64,000 nucleotides of DNA, from NCBI GenBank assembly GCA_963842295.1, contig CAWJFY010000006.1, positions 1 through 64,000 on the forward strand, given 5' to 3'. The notes below the pieces were generated by a model. It saw only the letters and a list, made by a program, of their open reading frames with translations, was not told the DNA's origin and did no database searches. Positions 53,404 through 61,745 of the stretch are shown one piece after another. The stretch is from JAJNBA01 sp963842295. Its GTDB lineage: Bacteria > Actinomycetota > UBA4738 > HRBIN12. Position 1 is the stretch's first letter. The number at the start of each line of letters is the position of its first letter. The position numbers were made by a program, and so were the translations under genes.

Positions 53404-54393
53404 GTGATCGACATCCATTCTCACGTCATGACGCCCGAGGCGCAGGAGCTCGTCCGACCGTTCTTCACTCCTGAGAAAGACCCGTTCTTCGGATATTCGA
53501 GCCCGTCGACGAGGGCGTACAACAAGCAGCACATCCCGGAAGTCGTGCCCGGGCTCACGCTCCCCGATGTGCGTCTGCGGGACATGGATCGCATGGGGAT
53601 CGACATCCAGGCGATCTCGGTGATGCCGCCTCAGTACTTCTACTGGACGGAGCCCGAGCTCGGTGGTCGGCTCGCCCGGATGATGAACGACCGGCTCTTC
53701 GAGATCGTGCAGGGCCATCCCGATCGGTTCGTCGGCCTCGGCACGTTGCCGATGCAAGACATGGACCGCGCGCTCGCCGAGTTGGATCGGGTCGTCAGCG
53801 AACTGCGCTTCACAGGCCTGGAGATCTGCTCCAACGTGAACGGCCTCGACTTCGACGACGCTCGGTTCGTTCCGTTCTTCGAGAGGGTGGTCGAACACGA
53901 CCTGCTCCTCGTCGTCCATCCGCACGGCTTCTCCGACGGCCGCCGACTCGCCGACTACTACCTCATCAACACCGTCGGCATGCCGATGGACTCGTCCGTC
54001 TTCATCGCGAGGGTCATCTTCGGAGGCGTCTTGGAGCGCTTCCCCGATCTCAAGATCTGCGTGACGCACGGGGGCGGATATCTACCGTTCTACGCAGCGC
54101 GTTTCGACCACGCATACGAGGTCCGAGACGACTGCCGCGAGCACATCCGCCGACCGCCGAGCACCTATCTGGCGCAGATGCACTTCGACACGATGGTGTT
54201 CGAACCGGAGGCGATCGCGACGCTGGTCGGGCGGTGGGGGGCGGACCACGTCCTCCTCGGCACGGACTACCCGTTCGACATGGGGGAGACCGATCCACTC
54301 GGGCTCCTCGCGAGGGTTGCGAACCTCGATGAGAAGGAGCGCGGGCTGATCGCCGGCGGGAACGCCGCGAGGTTGCTGGGGCTCGACCGCTGA
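53404..54393 (+). CDS. Amidohydrolase family 2 (ACMSD-like decarboxylase/hydrolase)
   Basis: A 329-residue TIM-barrel amidohydrolase. GTG 53404 is chosen because GAGGAG is seven bases upstream and the metal motif starts at once: VIDIHSHVM (HxH). Further ligands are VVHPHGFSD, CVTHGGGYLPF and LLGTDYPFDMGE (Asp). FARFDHAYE-type region present as YAARFDHAYEVRDD. ACMSD/gamma-resorcylate decarboxylase relatives use Zn or Mn to decarboxylate aromatic or muconate acids. With RidA and a cupin upstream the cluster recalls 2-aminomuconate-type pathways, but specificity cannot be read. Confidence 0.9.
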   Translation: MIDIHSHVMTPEAQELVRPFFTPEKDPFFGYSSPSTRAYNKQHIPEVVPGLTLPDVRLRDMDRMGIDIQAISVMPPQYFYWTEPELGGRLARMMNDRLFEIVQGHPDRFVGLGTLPMQDMDRALAELDRVVSELRFTGLEICSNVNGLDFDDARFVPFFERVVEHDLLLVVHPHGFSDGRRLADYYLINTVGMPMDSSVFIARVIFGGVLERFPDLKICVTHGGGYLPFYAARFDHAYEVRDDCREHIRRPPSTYLAQMHFDTMVFEPEAIATLVGRWGADHVLLGTDYPFDMGETDPLGLLARVANLDEKERGLIAGGNAARLLGLDR

Positions 54394-54396
54394 CGA

Positions 54397-55446
54397 TCAG
54401 GCGGCCGCGTGATCGGTGGCGGAGCCTATCTCCAAGACCGCCCTCCCGACGACGGAGCCTTCTTCGAGTGCGCGGAAGACGTCATCGACCTCCCCGAGAG
54501 GCCGGACGAGCCCGACCACGGTCCGAACGAGGCCTCGTTCGACGAGCGCCATGGCTCTCGCCAGGTCGTCCCTGTGCGCGAACCGTGAGCCGACGTAGTC
54601 CACCTCGTCGAGGACCAACCTGGCAGTCGGAACGCGGAGCGAGGACGTCGGCGTGTACCCGACGGCCACCACCCGCCCTCCCTTCCTCACGAGACGGCGT
54701 GCCGTCGTAAGCGTGCCGTCGTGGCCGACGGTGTCGACCACGACGTCGACGCCCTCGCCCTTCGTGTCGGCGAGGTCGGCGATCGCTTCGTCGTCATCCG
54801 ATCGCCTCGCATCGAGCCCCAGCGAACGAGTGGCCTCCAAAGCCGGCTCGCGGATGTCGAAGCCGACGACCGTGGCCCCGGCGGCGCGGGCCACCTGGGC
54901 CGCGTGGATCCCCACACCTCCGAGCCCGATGATCACGCAACTGGATCCGCCCTCGACTCGGCCCCGCGTCACGACGGATCGGTAGGCGGTTCCGAGCGCG
55001 CACGACATCGGGGCCGCGTGCACGGGATCGATCGTGCCGGGGATGGGGACCAGCCGATCGACCGGCACGGCGATCCGTTCCGTGAAGCCCCCTTGATGCA
55101 TGAACCCCGCCCAGCCCACCAGGCGAGCGCACAGGGTTTCGTCGCCACGCCGGCAGGCCGGGCAACGCCCGCACGGCCAATAGTGGTAGACGACCGCCCG
55201 CGTCCCCTCCTCAACCAAACCCGGCGGTTCGGTCCTGAGGACGAGACCGAAGATCTCGTGTCCCGGAACGTGCGGGAGCTCGAGCTCTTCGCTGAACGGC
55301 ATCTGCCCACGGGACGTCTTCACGTCGCTGAAACAGACGCCGCATGTGATGATCTCGACGAGGGCATAGCCTGCGGGAACGATGGGCTCGGGCGCGTCGA
55401 TCTCTTCCAAGCGTCCCCCGTAGCTGGTCACCGCCATCGCTCGCAT
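54397..55446 (-). CDS. Zinc-dependent alcohol dehydrogenase family protein
   Basis: A 349-residue MDR enzyme. Catalytic zinc ligands are in ITCGVCFSDV and HVPGHEIFG. The structural zinc Cys set CGRCPACRRGDETLC is complete. A Rossmann NAD(P) site (CVIIGLGGVGIHAAQVARAAGATVVGFD) follows. It would oxidise an alcohol or reduce an aldehyde. ATG 55446 is leaderless: TAGGGT lies six bases upstream. Converges with the amidohydrolase. Confidence 0.92.
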   Translation of the reverse strand: MRAMAVTSYGGRLEEIDAPEPIVPAGYALVEIITCGVCFSDVKTSRGQMPFSEELELPHVPGHEIFGLVLRTEPPGLVEEGTRAVVYHYWPCGRCPACRRGDETLCARLVGWAGFMHQGGFTERIAVPVDRLVPIPGTIDPVHAAPMSCALGTAYRSVVTRGRVEGGSSCVIIGLGGVGIHAAQVARAAGATVVGFDIREPALEATRSLGLDARRSDDDEAIADLADTKGEGVDVVVDTVGHDGTLTTARRLVRKGGRVVAVGYTPTSSLRVPTARLVLDEVDYVGSRFAHRDDLARAMALVERGLVRTVVGLVRPLGEVDDVFRALEEGSVVGRAVLEIGSATDHAAA

Positions 55447-55452
55447 CGTTCG

Positions 55453-55458
55453 ACCCTA
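55453..55458 (-). promoter_or_regulatory. -10 box of leaderless promoter for the Zn-ADH
   Basis: TAGGGT on the minus strand, six bases before ATG 55446. Confidence 0.5.
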
Positions 55459-55484
55459 CGCGCTCGAGCCCGTCTCACACCCCG

Positions 55485-56492
55485 CTAGGAGACGGGGAGC
55501 AGAGGCTCCCCCCGTCGGCGGTCGGAGAGCACTCCGAGCCCGACACCCACCAGGATGAGGACGAGGCTCGCGGCCACGGCCGGGGTCAGCCGCTCGTCCG
55601 CGATCCCGATCGACGAGAGAAGCCCGATGACCGGGACCGCCATCAGGGTCAGGTTCGTGGTGATCGCGGGGAGGCTACGGCTGATCGTCAGCAGTCCCCA
55701 GAACCCGAACGCAGAGCCGAGGAGGATCTGATACGCGACGATCGCCACGGTCGCCGCCGTCCATCGGATGTCGGGCTCGCCTTCGAACGCGGCGGCGAGG
55801 ATCGCGACGGGGACGGCCGCGACGGCGAGCTGCCATGGCATCAGCTCGAAGGGGGTGCCCGCCCACCGGTGCGCACGGATGTGGACGGTCGTCGCGGCGT
55901 TCGCGATCGCCGCGACCAACAGCATGCCGAGGCCGACGAGGAGCTGCGTGTCGCTCCACTCGAGGGTCCACGGTTCGAAGAGCAGCACGACGCCCGCCGA
56001 TCCGAGCGAGAGTCCCGCAACTTGGAGGGAGGTCAGCCGCTCGTGGAGGAACGCCACCGCGAGGGGGACCGTCCACAGGCTCGCGGTGTAGACGAGGATC
56101 GACGATCGCCCCGGTGGTACGAACTCAAGAGCGCTGAAGACGAGCGCGGTCACCAGGGCGAGCCGGATGAGCCCCACGCTCCACAGGATCGGGCGGTCGG
56201 CGGCCCGCGGACGAGGGATCCCGCGCGTCGACATCGCCGCCGCGACCACGAGGGCGGCGCCGCCCATCCGGAACGCGGCGAGCCACAGCGGCGGCACCAG
56301 GTCGACGCCCGCCGCCATGATCGGCCAGTTGAGGCCGAGGACCGCGACGGTCGCGGCGGCGAGCACATACACGGCGGGCCGCCGCATCACGGGCGCTTGA
56401 TCGTGCGGGTTCGCCCAGAGACGATCGCGCATGCGGGCCGAGGTGTGGGTGGGACGCCTATCGTCCGTCAGTGCGTCGTGCTCACCCGACAT
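55485..56492 (-). CDS. EamA/DMT-family transporter
   Basis: About 335 residues from ATG 56492; a shorter start at 56387 (MRRPAVYVLAA) is possible. Ten hydrophobic helices in two EamA halves: AAATVAVLGLNWPIMAAGVDLVPPLWLAAFRMGG and LALVTALVFSALEFVPPGRSSILVYTASLWTVPLAVAFLHERLT, then LLVGLGMLLVAAIANAATTV and AITTNLTLMAVPVIGLLSS. An exporter or importer of amino acids or related metabolites. It follows the M24 peptidase gene by 16 bases on the minus strand. Confidence 0.88.
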   Translation of the reverse strand: MSGEHDALTDDRRPTHTSARMRDRLWANPHDQAPVMRRPAVYVLAAATVAVLGLNWPIMAAGVDLVPPLWLAAFRMGGAALVVAAAMSTRGIPRPRAADRPILWSVGLIRLALVTALVFSALEFVPPGRSSILVYTASLWTVPLAVAFLHERLTSLQVAGLSLGSAGVVLLFEPWTLEWSDTQLLVGLGMLLVAAIANAATTVHIRAHRWAGTPFELMPWQLAVAAVPVAILAAAFEGEPDIRWTAATVAIVAYQILLGSAFGFWGLLTISRSLPAITTNLTLMAVPVIGLLSSIGIADERLTPAVAASLVLILVGVGLGVLSDRRRGEPLLPVS

Positions 56493-56508
56493 CGTGCGGC
56501 AGACCGGG

Positions 56509-57729
56509 CTAGTCGAGCAGCCGGTCGTCGTACTCGACGCGGGACAGGATGCGCGGGTCACCTTCGGTCACGAGGACCATGTCCTCGATCCTGACGCCTC
56601 CGCCTCCCTGGACGTCGGGGACCCAGACGAGGGGTTCGATCGCGAACACCATGCCCGGCTTCAGGTCGAAGACCGTTGACCCCGGGAGGGTCTCGCCGAT
56701 GTACGGGGGTTCGTTCGCTCCCATGCCGATGCCGTGGCCGATGAACAGACTGAACAGGTTGTCGCCGAAGCCGTGCTCGCGGACCTCCGCGATGATCGCA
56801 TCGGCAGCGTCCTGGTTGGTCCGGCCCGGCCGCATCTGGTCGACGCCGGCCATCAGCCCGCGATACACCGAGGTATACACGCGCTTCTGCATCGGCGACG
56901 GCTTCCCGACCATCATGGTCCGTCCGATGTCGGCGAAGTAGCCGTTCCACATCGCGCCGATGTCGATGAAGCACAGGTCGCCGTTGCGGATGATCTTGTC
57001 GGTGCAGATCCGATGCGGCGGAGACATGTGCTCGCCCGAGGCGACGAACGGCGTGATGACGTGCGCCATCTCCCCTCCCATGTAGTAGAGGGTCTGCATC
57101 GCGTCGCCGGCCACCTCGTTCTCGCGGCGACCTGCACGACTCGAATCGATCGCGCGTTGCGTGACCGCGTCTCCGATCGCGCAGGCTTCCTCGATGATCG
57201 CGATCTCGTCCTCGCTCTTGATGAGCCGCACTTGCTGCATGAGGTGGTCGCCGTCGGTGGGCTGGAGATCGGGAAGGTGCGAGGCCATCGATTCGACCAG
57301 TGAGAAATTGACCTGGTCGACCCCGAGGCGCCCGGCGGCGACACCGAACTCGTTCAGCAAGGGGGCGAGCGTCACCTTCACGAAGCCATCGACCAGCTCG
57401 CGCTGCTCCATGATCGGGATCGGGTGCGCCGCGGTAAGCCAGGACATCCCCATCGACGCCTTGTCGATCTCGCCACCCGAGCACAGGAGCACCGGGCCCG
57501 CATCGCGCGTCAAGAGCACCCCATTAAGGGAGGTCATCTTCCCCGCGATCAGCTGGGCGCGCAGGGACGTGAGGTAGCGGACGTTCTCGTCTTTCCACAG
57601 GAGGAGGGCATCCATGTCCGAGCTCCGGAGGGCCTGTTGTGCGGCCTGAACGCGATGGGTTCGGAGCCGCGCGAAGTCGATGCGGTCCTCCCAGTCGACC
57701 CCGAAGGGTCCGCGCGCGTAGCCGCTCAT
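56509..57729 (-). CDS. M24-family metallopeptidase (Xaa-Pro aminopeptidase/creatinase type)
   Basis: A 406-residue pita-bread-fold enzyme (GTG 57732 or ATG 57729; GAGGAG site). The N-terminal creatinase-like domain (MDALLLWKDENVRYLTSL) precedes the catalytic domain. Metal ligands: two Asp in CFIDIGAMWNGYFADIGRT, His in LFIGHGIGMGANEPP, and Glu in VFAIEPLVW and VRIEDMVLV. Family members are Xaa-Pro peptidases, creatinases and the DMSP lyase DddP, so the substrate need not be a peptide. Its promoter overlaps the GntR operator at 57813-57825. Confidence 0.9.
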   Translation of the reverse strand: MSGYARGPFGVDWEDRIDFARLRTHRVQAAQQALRSSDMDALLLWKDENVRYLTSLRAQLIAGKMTSLNGVLLTRDAGPVLLCSGGEIDKASMGMSWLTAAHPIPIMEQRELVDGFVKVTLAPLLNEFGVAAGRLGVDQVNFSLVESMASHLPDLQPTDGDHLMQQVRLIKSEDEIAIIEEACAIGDAVTQRAIDSSRAGRRENEVAGDAMQTLYYMGGEMAHVITPFVASGEHMSPPHRICTDKIIRNGDLCFIDIGAMWNGYFADIGRTMMVGKPSPMQKRVYTSVYRGLMAGVDQMRPGRTNQDAADAIIAEVREHGFGDNLFSLFIGHGIGMGANEPPYIGETLPGSTVFDLKPGMVFAIEPLVWVPDVQGGGGVRIEDMVLVTEGDPRILSRVEYDDRLLD

Positions 57730-57812
57730 CACTCTCCTCGGGTGCGGGCGATGCCCTCCGTCTCGCCGCCGCGACGGGAACGGCCGATGGAGTCAGGGCC
57801 TCCCGTTGGGAC

Positions 57813-57825
57813 ATGTATCATACAT
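57813..57825 (+). promoter_or_regulatory. GntR operator between divergent promoters
   Basis: ATGTATCATACAT, a perfect 6-bp inverted repeat around one base. It contains a -10-like box on both strands (TATCAT for the GntR gene; TATGAT for the M24 gene). Palindromes built on TGTAT...ATACA are typical of FCD-type GntR repressors. Confidence 0.65.
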
Positions 57826-57870
57826 CCTGTCGGAAGTGAAACCCCAGGTCTTGGCCAGGAGAGGTCGCGC

Positions 57871-58569
57871 GTGACCACGGAGAAGTCGATGACGGGTGAC
57901 GTGAACTGGGCGAACATCGCCAACACCGGCGGCCGCAGGACCGCCCACGAGTTCGTGAAGGACTCTCTGCGGCGGGCCATCCTCCGGGGTGATCTGAGCG
58001 GTGGGTCTCGGTTGATCCAGGCCGACCTGGCGACGATGTTGAACGTGAGCACCACCCCTGTCCGCGAGGCTCTCCGCGATCTTGCGACCGAGGGCCTCAT
58101 CACGCTCGATCGGCACCGGGGCGGCGTCGTTCGTGAGCTGAACTGGCAGGAGATGGAGGAGATCCGCCTGATCCGCCACCAGCTGGAGCCGCTGGCCGTG
58201 CGCCTCGTGGTCGAGAACATCACCGACGAGGAGCTCGCCGAGGCGGAGCGTCTCCGAGCCCGGATGGCGAAGGAGCGGGACCTCGGCAACTGGGTCGAGC
58301 TCAACACGCAGTTCCACCTCGTCTTCCACGATTCGACAGGTGTGAATCGCCTCGCCTCGATCCTCAAAGGTTTCGAGGAGGCGTCCACCGTCTACGTGGC
58401 GCAGGCGCAGCGGTGGCACCCTGAGATCCGGAGGCGAGCCGACGACGAGCATCAGGCGCTGATCGAGGCGTTCCGCGCTCGTGACGCCGAGCGGGCGGCC
58501 GTCGTGATGCAGGGTCATGCGGCGATGCCGATCGAGATGACCAGGCCGGAGGAACGCGGGACGGCCTGA
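57871..58569 (+). CDS. GntR-family (FCD) transcriptional regulator
   Basis: A 232-residue regulator. GTG 57871 has AGGAGAGG upstream. The winged helix (about 20-85) is canonical: AHEFVKDSLRRAILRGDLSGGSRLIQADLATMLNVSTTPVREALRDLATEGLITLDRHRGGVV. The FCD ligand domain includes IRLIRHQLEPLAVRLVVEN, NTQFHLVFHDSTGVNRL (metal-site His) and DDEHQALIEAFRARDAERAA. FCD regulators respond to small carboxylic acids. It likely represses both itself and the divergent M24-EamA genes through the site at 57813-57825, and perhaps the downstream transport genes. Confidence 0.93.
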   Translation: MTTEKSMTGDVNWANIANTGGRRTAHEFVKDSLRRAILRGDLSGGSRLIQADLATMLNVSTTPVREALRDLATEGLITLDRHRGGVVRELNWQEMEEIRLIRHQLEPLAVRLVVENITDEELAEAERLRARMAKERDLGNWVELNTQFHLVFHDSTGVNRLASILKGFEEASTVYVAQAQRWHPEIRRRADDEHQALIEAFRARDAERAAVVMQGHAAMPIEMTRPEERGTA

Positions 58570-58622
58570 CGGAGGGCTCGCCGTCGGGCGGCCCTCGTGA
58601 TCCTCGGGAAGGAGCGGCTGAC

Positions 58623-59615
58623 ATGGACACGGTTCGACTCGGCATCATCGGTCTCGGATGGTTCGGCGGGGTGCTGGCCGAGAGCGCTCGATCGTCCGGT
58701 ATCGCCGAGGTGGTCGCCTGCTACGCGCGGACCGAGGAAACGCGGGCGGCGTTCGCCGAGCAGCACCGGTGCCGGGCCGTGGGGGATCTCGACGAGATGC
58801 TCGCCGACCCCGAGGTGGACGGCGTCCTCGTCGTCACGCCGCACTCCACCCACACCGACATCGCCGTCCGTTCCGCCGAGGCGGGTAAGCACGTGTTCGT
58901 CGAGAAGCCGCTCGCGCTCACCGTCGCCGAGACGCGGCGCGTGGGGGAGGCGGCCGCCGCCGCCGGCGTGGTCCTCCAGGTGGGCCAGAATCGTCGCCGG
59001 CAGCCCGCGAACCGACGGATCAAATCGATGATCGAAGCCGGTGAGCTCGGGACCGTCCTCCAGCTCGATGGGGTACACACCGCGGCGGGCGGACACAAGC
59101 CGGACCTACCCGCCTGGCGGAAGGATCCCACCGAGTGCCCGTTCGGGGGCATGACGGCGCTCGGGGTTCACACCGTCGACACGTTCCACTACTTCATGGG
59201 TCCCGCGAAGAAGGTGACCTCGTTCAGCACGCGCATCCACGGCTTCAACGACCTCGACGAAGCCACGACGGTGCTGGTCGAGTACCAGGCCGGACCGATC
59301 GCCTGTATCAGCACGACTTACTTCGCACCACCGGTCGTCGGGCTCTCGGTGTTCGGAAGCGACGCGGCGGTGTGGAACGAGGAGGACGGCACACGACTCT
59401 TCACGCAGTCTCGGAGCGAAGCCATGCGGACCGAGCGAGAGGTCGAGACGATCGACACCATGGTCGACGAGATCGCCGAGTTCGCGCGATGCATCCGAGG
59501 CGACGACGTCCCGGAGACCGGCATCGACGAGGCGATCGAGGTCGCGGCCGTTCTCGAGGCGATCGGCCGGAGCCTCGAGTCGGGATGCTCGGCCGAGCTG
59601 GCGGATCTCCGCTAG
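58623..59615 (+). CDS. Gfo/Idh/MocA-family oxidoreductase
   Basis: A 330-residue NAD(P)-dependent sugar-type dehydrogenase. The Rossmann motif LGIIGLGWFGGVLAESAR lies at the N-terminus, then VVTPHSTHTDIAVRSAEAGKHVFVEKPLALTVAE (EKP motif with catalytic Lys). FGGMTALGVHTVDTFHYFMG carries the conserved D/H pair as the active-site G-x-H-x-x-D. ATG 58623 has GGAAGGAG upstream. Substrate unknown; probably a polyol or inositol-like compound, or a modified ligand of the transporter downstream. Confidence 0.92.
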   Translation: MDTVRLGIIGLGWFGGVLAESARSSGIAEVVACYARTEETRAAFAEQHRCRAVGDLDEMLADPEVDGVLVVTPHSTHTDIAVRSAEAGKHVFVEKPLALTVAETRRVGEAAAAAGVVLQVGQNRRRQPANRRIKSMIEAGELGTVLQLDGVHTAAGGHKPDLPAWRKDPTECPFGGMTALGVHTVDTFHYFMGPAKKVTSFSTRIHGFNDLDEATTVLVEYQAGPIACISTTYFAPPVVGLSVFGSDAAVWNEEDGTRLFTQSRSEAMRTEREVETIDTMVDEIAEFARCIRGDDVPETGIDEAIEVAAVLEAIGRSLESGCSAELADLR

Positions 59616-60523
59616 CCCAGCACCGCAGCGGCAGCGTCTCGATCCCCTCCGGTCCTCAAGGCGAGCACGGAGTGGATCGTCACGGCTCCGACGACGAGGA
59701 GACCGCCGGCGAGCACCTCAGGCGATGGAGCCTCCTCGATCGCGAGCCACACCCAGAGCGGCCCGAGGACGGTCTCCAGGAGCGCGACCAGGTTCACCTC
59801 GGGCGCCGGCAGGTGATGGGTCGCTCGCGTGATGAGGGTGAGCGACACGGGCAGGATCACCACCCCCAGAAGGGCGAGGAGCAGCAGGTCGCCGGCGCGG
59901 ATCGTGAGATCGGCGCCGGCGATCAGCCCGGCGAGGGCGGCCCCGGCGCCGCCGATCGCGATCGCCGGCGTCATGTCCGCCGGGCGAACAGCGCGCGAGA
60001 TGGTGAGATAGCCCGCGAAGCACGACGCGCCGGCCAACGCGAGCAGATCGCCGTCGATCTCACCACCTCCCAGGCTTCCCCCGAAGATCACGAGGAGGCC
60101 CACCACCACGACGCCACCGGTGATCCAGGTTCGAGCGTGCGCCGGTTCGTGGAGGAACAGGCGGCCGAGTAGGGAGGCGATGAGGGGCCCCGCGGCGATG
60201 ATCACGAGCACGCTCGCCGCGTCGGTCCGATCCAGCGCCGACACGAACGCCACGCTCGCGGCCGCGAACAGCGCCCCCGCGAAAAGGTGAGGGCGTGTCG
60301 GTCGCCATGCGTGGGGCGCCCGTCCGGGCGCGAGGATCGCGAGCATCACGAGGGTCCCGATCGCGGTGAAGATCCCGCGCCAGCACACGGTCGACCACGC
60401 GTCGGTGTGCACGGTTCGGATGATCAGGGCATCCGGGCTGATCACGACCACGCCCGCGGCGCACAGCACCAGCCCTCCCAGGTGGTCGCGGCGTCCATCG
60501 GAGGCTCCTCCGTGGACGGTCAC
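59612..60523 (-). CDS. EamA/DMT-family transporter
   Basis: A 303-residue, ten-helix EamA protein: HLGGLVLCAAGVVVISPDALIIR, FTAIGTLVMLAILAPG, SVAFVSALDRTDAASVLVIIAAGPLIASLLGRLFLHEP, and in the second half VNLVALLETVLGPLWVWLAIEEAPSPEVLAGG. It overlaps the oxidoreductase stop by four bases and is divergent from the ABC transporter; both may respond to a regulator at 60561-60570. Confidence 0.88.
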   Translation of the reverse strand: MTVHGGASDGRRDHLGGLVLCAAGVVVISPDALIIRTVHTDAWSTVCWRGIFTAIGTLVMLAILAPGRAPHAWRPTRPHLFAGALFAAASVAFVSALDRTDAASVLVIIAAGPLIASLLGRLFLHEPAHARTWITGGVVVVGLLVIFGGSLGGGEIDGDLLALAGASCFAGYLTISRAVRPADMTPAIAIGGAGAALAGLIAGADLTIRAGDLLLLALLGVVILPVSLTLITRATHHLPAPEVNLVALLETVLGPLWVWLAIEEAPSPEVLAGGLLVVGAVTIHSVLALRTGGDRDAAAAVLG

Positions 60524-60560
60524 AGGGACGGCTTCTGCTGCCTAGACAACGATTCGCATA

Positions 60561-60570
60561 TTCTATAGAG
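60561..60570 (+). promoter_or_regulatory. Palindromic site in divergent promoter region
   Basis: TTCTATAGAG with the perfect core TCTATAGA lies in the 89-bp gap between divergent genes and supplies -10-like boxes on both strands (TATAGA; TAGAAT). It resembles GntR-type operators. Confidence 0.4.
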
Positions 60571-60612
60571 TGCGTCACCTGATCGGGCCTGACAGGGGGA
60601 GGGGCTTCGAAG

Positions 60613-61689
60613 ATGAGCCACAGCAGCTTGCTTCGCAGCGCTGCACTCGTGGCCGTGACCATGCTCATGGCCGTTTCCTGCGGTGACGACGGCGGGGGCG
60701 GCGGAGGCGGTGGCGGCGAAGGCGGCGGCGAGAAGAGCAACATCATCCGTTTCACGTTCGCGCCGGATCCCGCCTGGGACTGGATGAAGGACCAGGGGAT
60801 CCTCGAGGCGATGGAGCAGGAGTCCGGATTCCGGATCATCCAGCTCGCCACGTGGGACGAGTGGGCGACGTTCGCTGGGGGTCATGCCGACGTCGTCTCG
60901 ACGGGCACGTACGAGACTCCGCTCCTCGAGGAGCAGGGCATCGAGACCGTCACGTTCGGCCAGTTCAATATGAACAAGGACGTGCTCGTGACGGCGCACC
61001 CCGAGTACAAGACGGCATCCGACTTCCCGGCCGGCTGCAAGATCGCGACGGAGTCCGTGACCGGGAACACGATCATCTGGGGGTCGCTGATCAACGCGAT
61101 CGACGGTCGCGAGGTCGCGGAGGGTTCCGATGACATCGGGATCGTCACGGCCGATTACCAGGTGATCCCGAACCTGCTCCGCGAGGACGAGGCCTGCGCC
61201 GGGATCCTCGACCCGACCCAGGTGATCCCGGACATGGCATCGGGGGACCTCACGGTGATGTACGACGGGAAGTCCGCGTCGCAGCTCTACGGCGAGGAGA
61301 TCGTGCCCGGCCACGAGGGTGTGCTCAGCAACGCGTTCGTGTCCCGAGCCGAATGGTTCGACGCGAATCCCGAGGCGGCGGCCTTCTTCGAGGAGGTGTG
61401 GGACTGCGCCATGGTCCAGTGGGCCGAGAACCGCGACGAGATCATCGATACGTACCCGCAGCACTTCGCGGTCGAGACCGAGGCCGAAGCGCAGTTCATG
61501 AAGGACTACTTCGAGAACACCTTCGACTGGTTCGTCGAGAGCCCCTACCTGACCGAGGAGTGGATCGAGGGCGAGCGGCCGGTCTTCGACCTCGTCAAGG
61601 ACGCCGGCGTCGTTCCGGCGGACGCGGAGTTCCCTCGGCACGAAGTGATGGAGGATCCGGAAGGCGATCCCTGTCCGGAGGGCTTCTAG
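60613..61689 (+). CDS. ABC transporter substrate-binding lipoprotein (NitT/TauT type)
   Basis: A 358-residue lipoprotein. Signal SLLRSAALVAVTMLMAVSC with lipobox MAVSC is followed by an Asp/Gly-rich linker of 15 residues. The mature part resembles NMT1/SsuA-like proteins: IIRFTFAPDPAWDWMKDQG, GHADVVSTGTYETPLLEEQGI, FNMNKDVLVTAHPEYKTASDF and TGNTIIWGSLINAIDG. Anionic or aromatic small molecules are usual ligands; the true ligand is unknown. ATG 60613. Confidence 0.85.
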   Translation: MSHSSLLRSAALVAVTMLMAVSCGDDGGGGGGGGGEGGGEKSNIIRFTFAPDPAWDWMKDQGILEAMEQESGFRIIQLATWDEWATFAGGHADVVSTGTYETPLLEEQGIETVTFGQFNMNKDVLVTAHPEYKTASDFPAGCKIATESVTGNTIIWGSLINAIDGREVAEGSDDIGIVTADYQVIPNLLREDEACAGILDPTQVIPDMASGDLTVMYDGKSASQLYGEEIVPGHEGVLSNAFVSRAEWFDANPEAAAFFEEVWDCAMVQWAENRDEIIDTYPQHFAVETEAEAQFMKDYFENTFDWFVESPYLTEEWIEGERPVFDLVKDAGVVPADAEFPRHEVMEDPEGDPCPEGF

Positions 61690-61697
61690 CGAGCGAT

Positions 61698-61733
61698 CCG
61701 GTGCCGGCGTCGCGTCAGTGACGCCGGCACCGG
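61698..61733 (+). terminator. Intercistronic 14-bp hairpin between binding protein and permease genes
   Basis: CCGGTGCCGGCGTC / GACGCCGGCACCGG, a perfect 14-bp stem with an eight-base loop. It starts nine bases after the binding-protein stop and ends 12 bases before the permease ATG. No U-tract, so partial terminator or mRNA-stability element raising the binding-protein dose is likely. Confidence 0.55.
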
Positions 61734-61745
61734 CCCTCACCCCCT

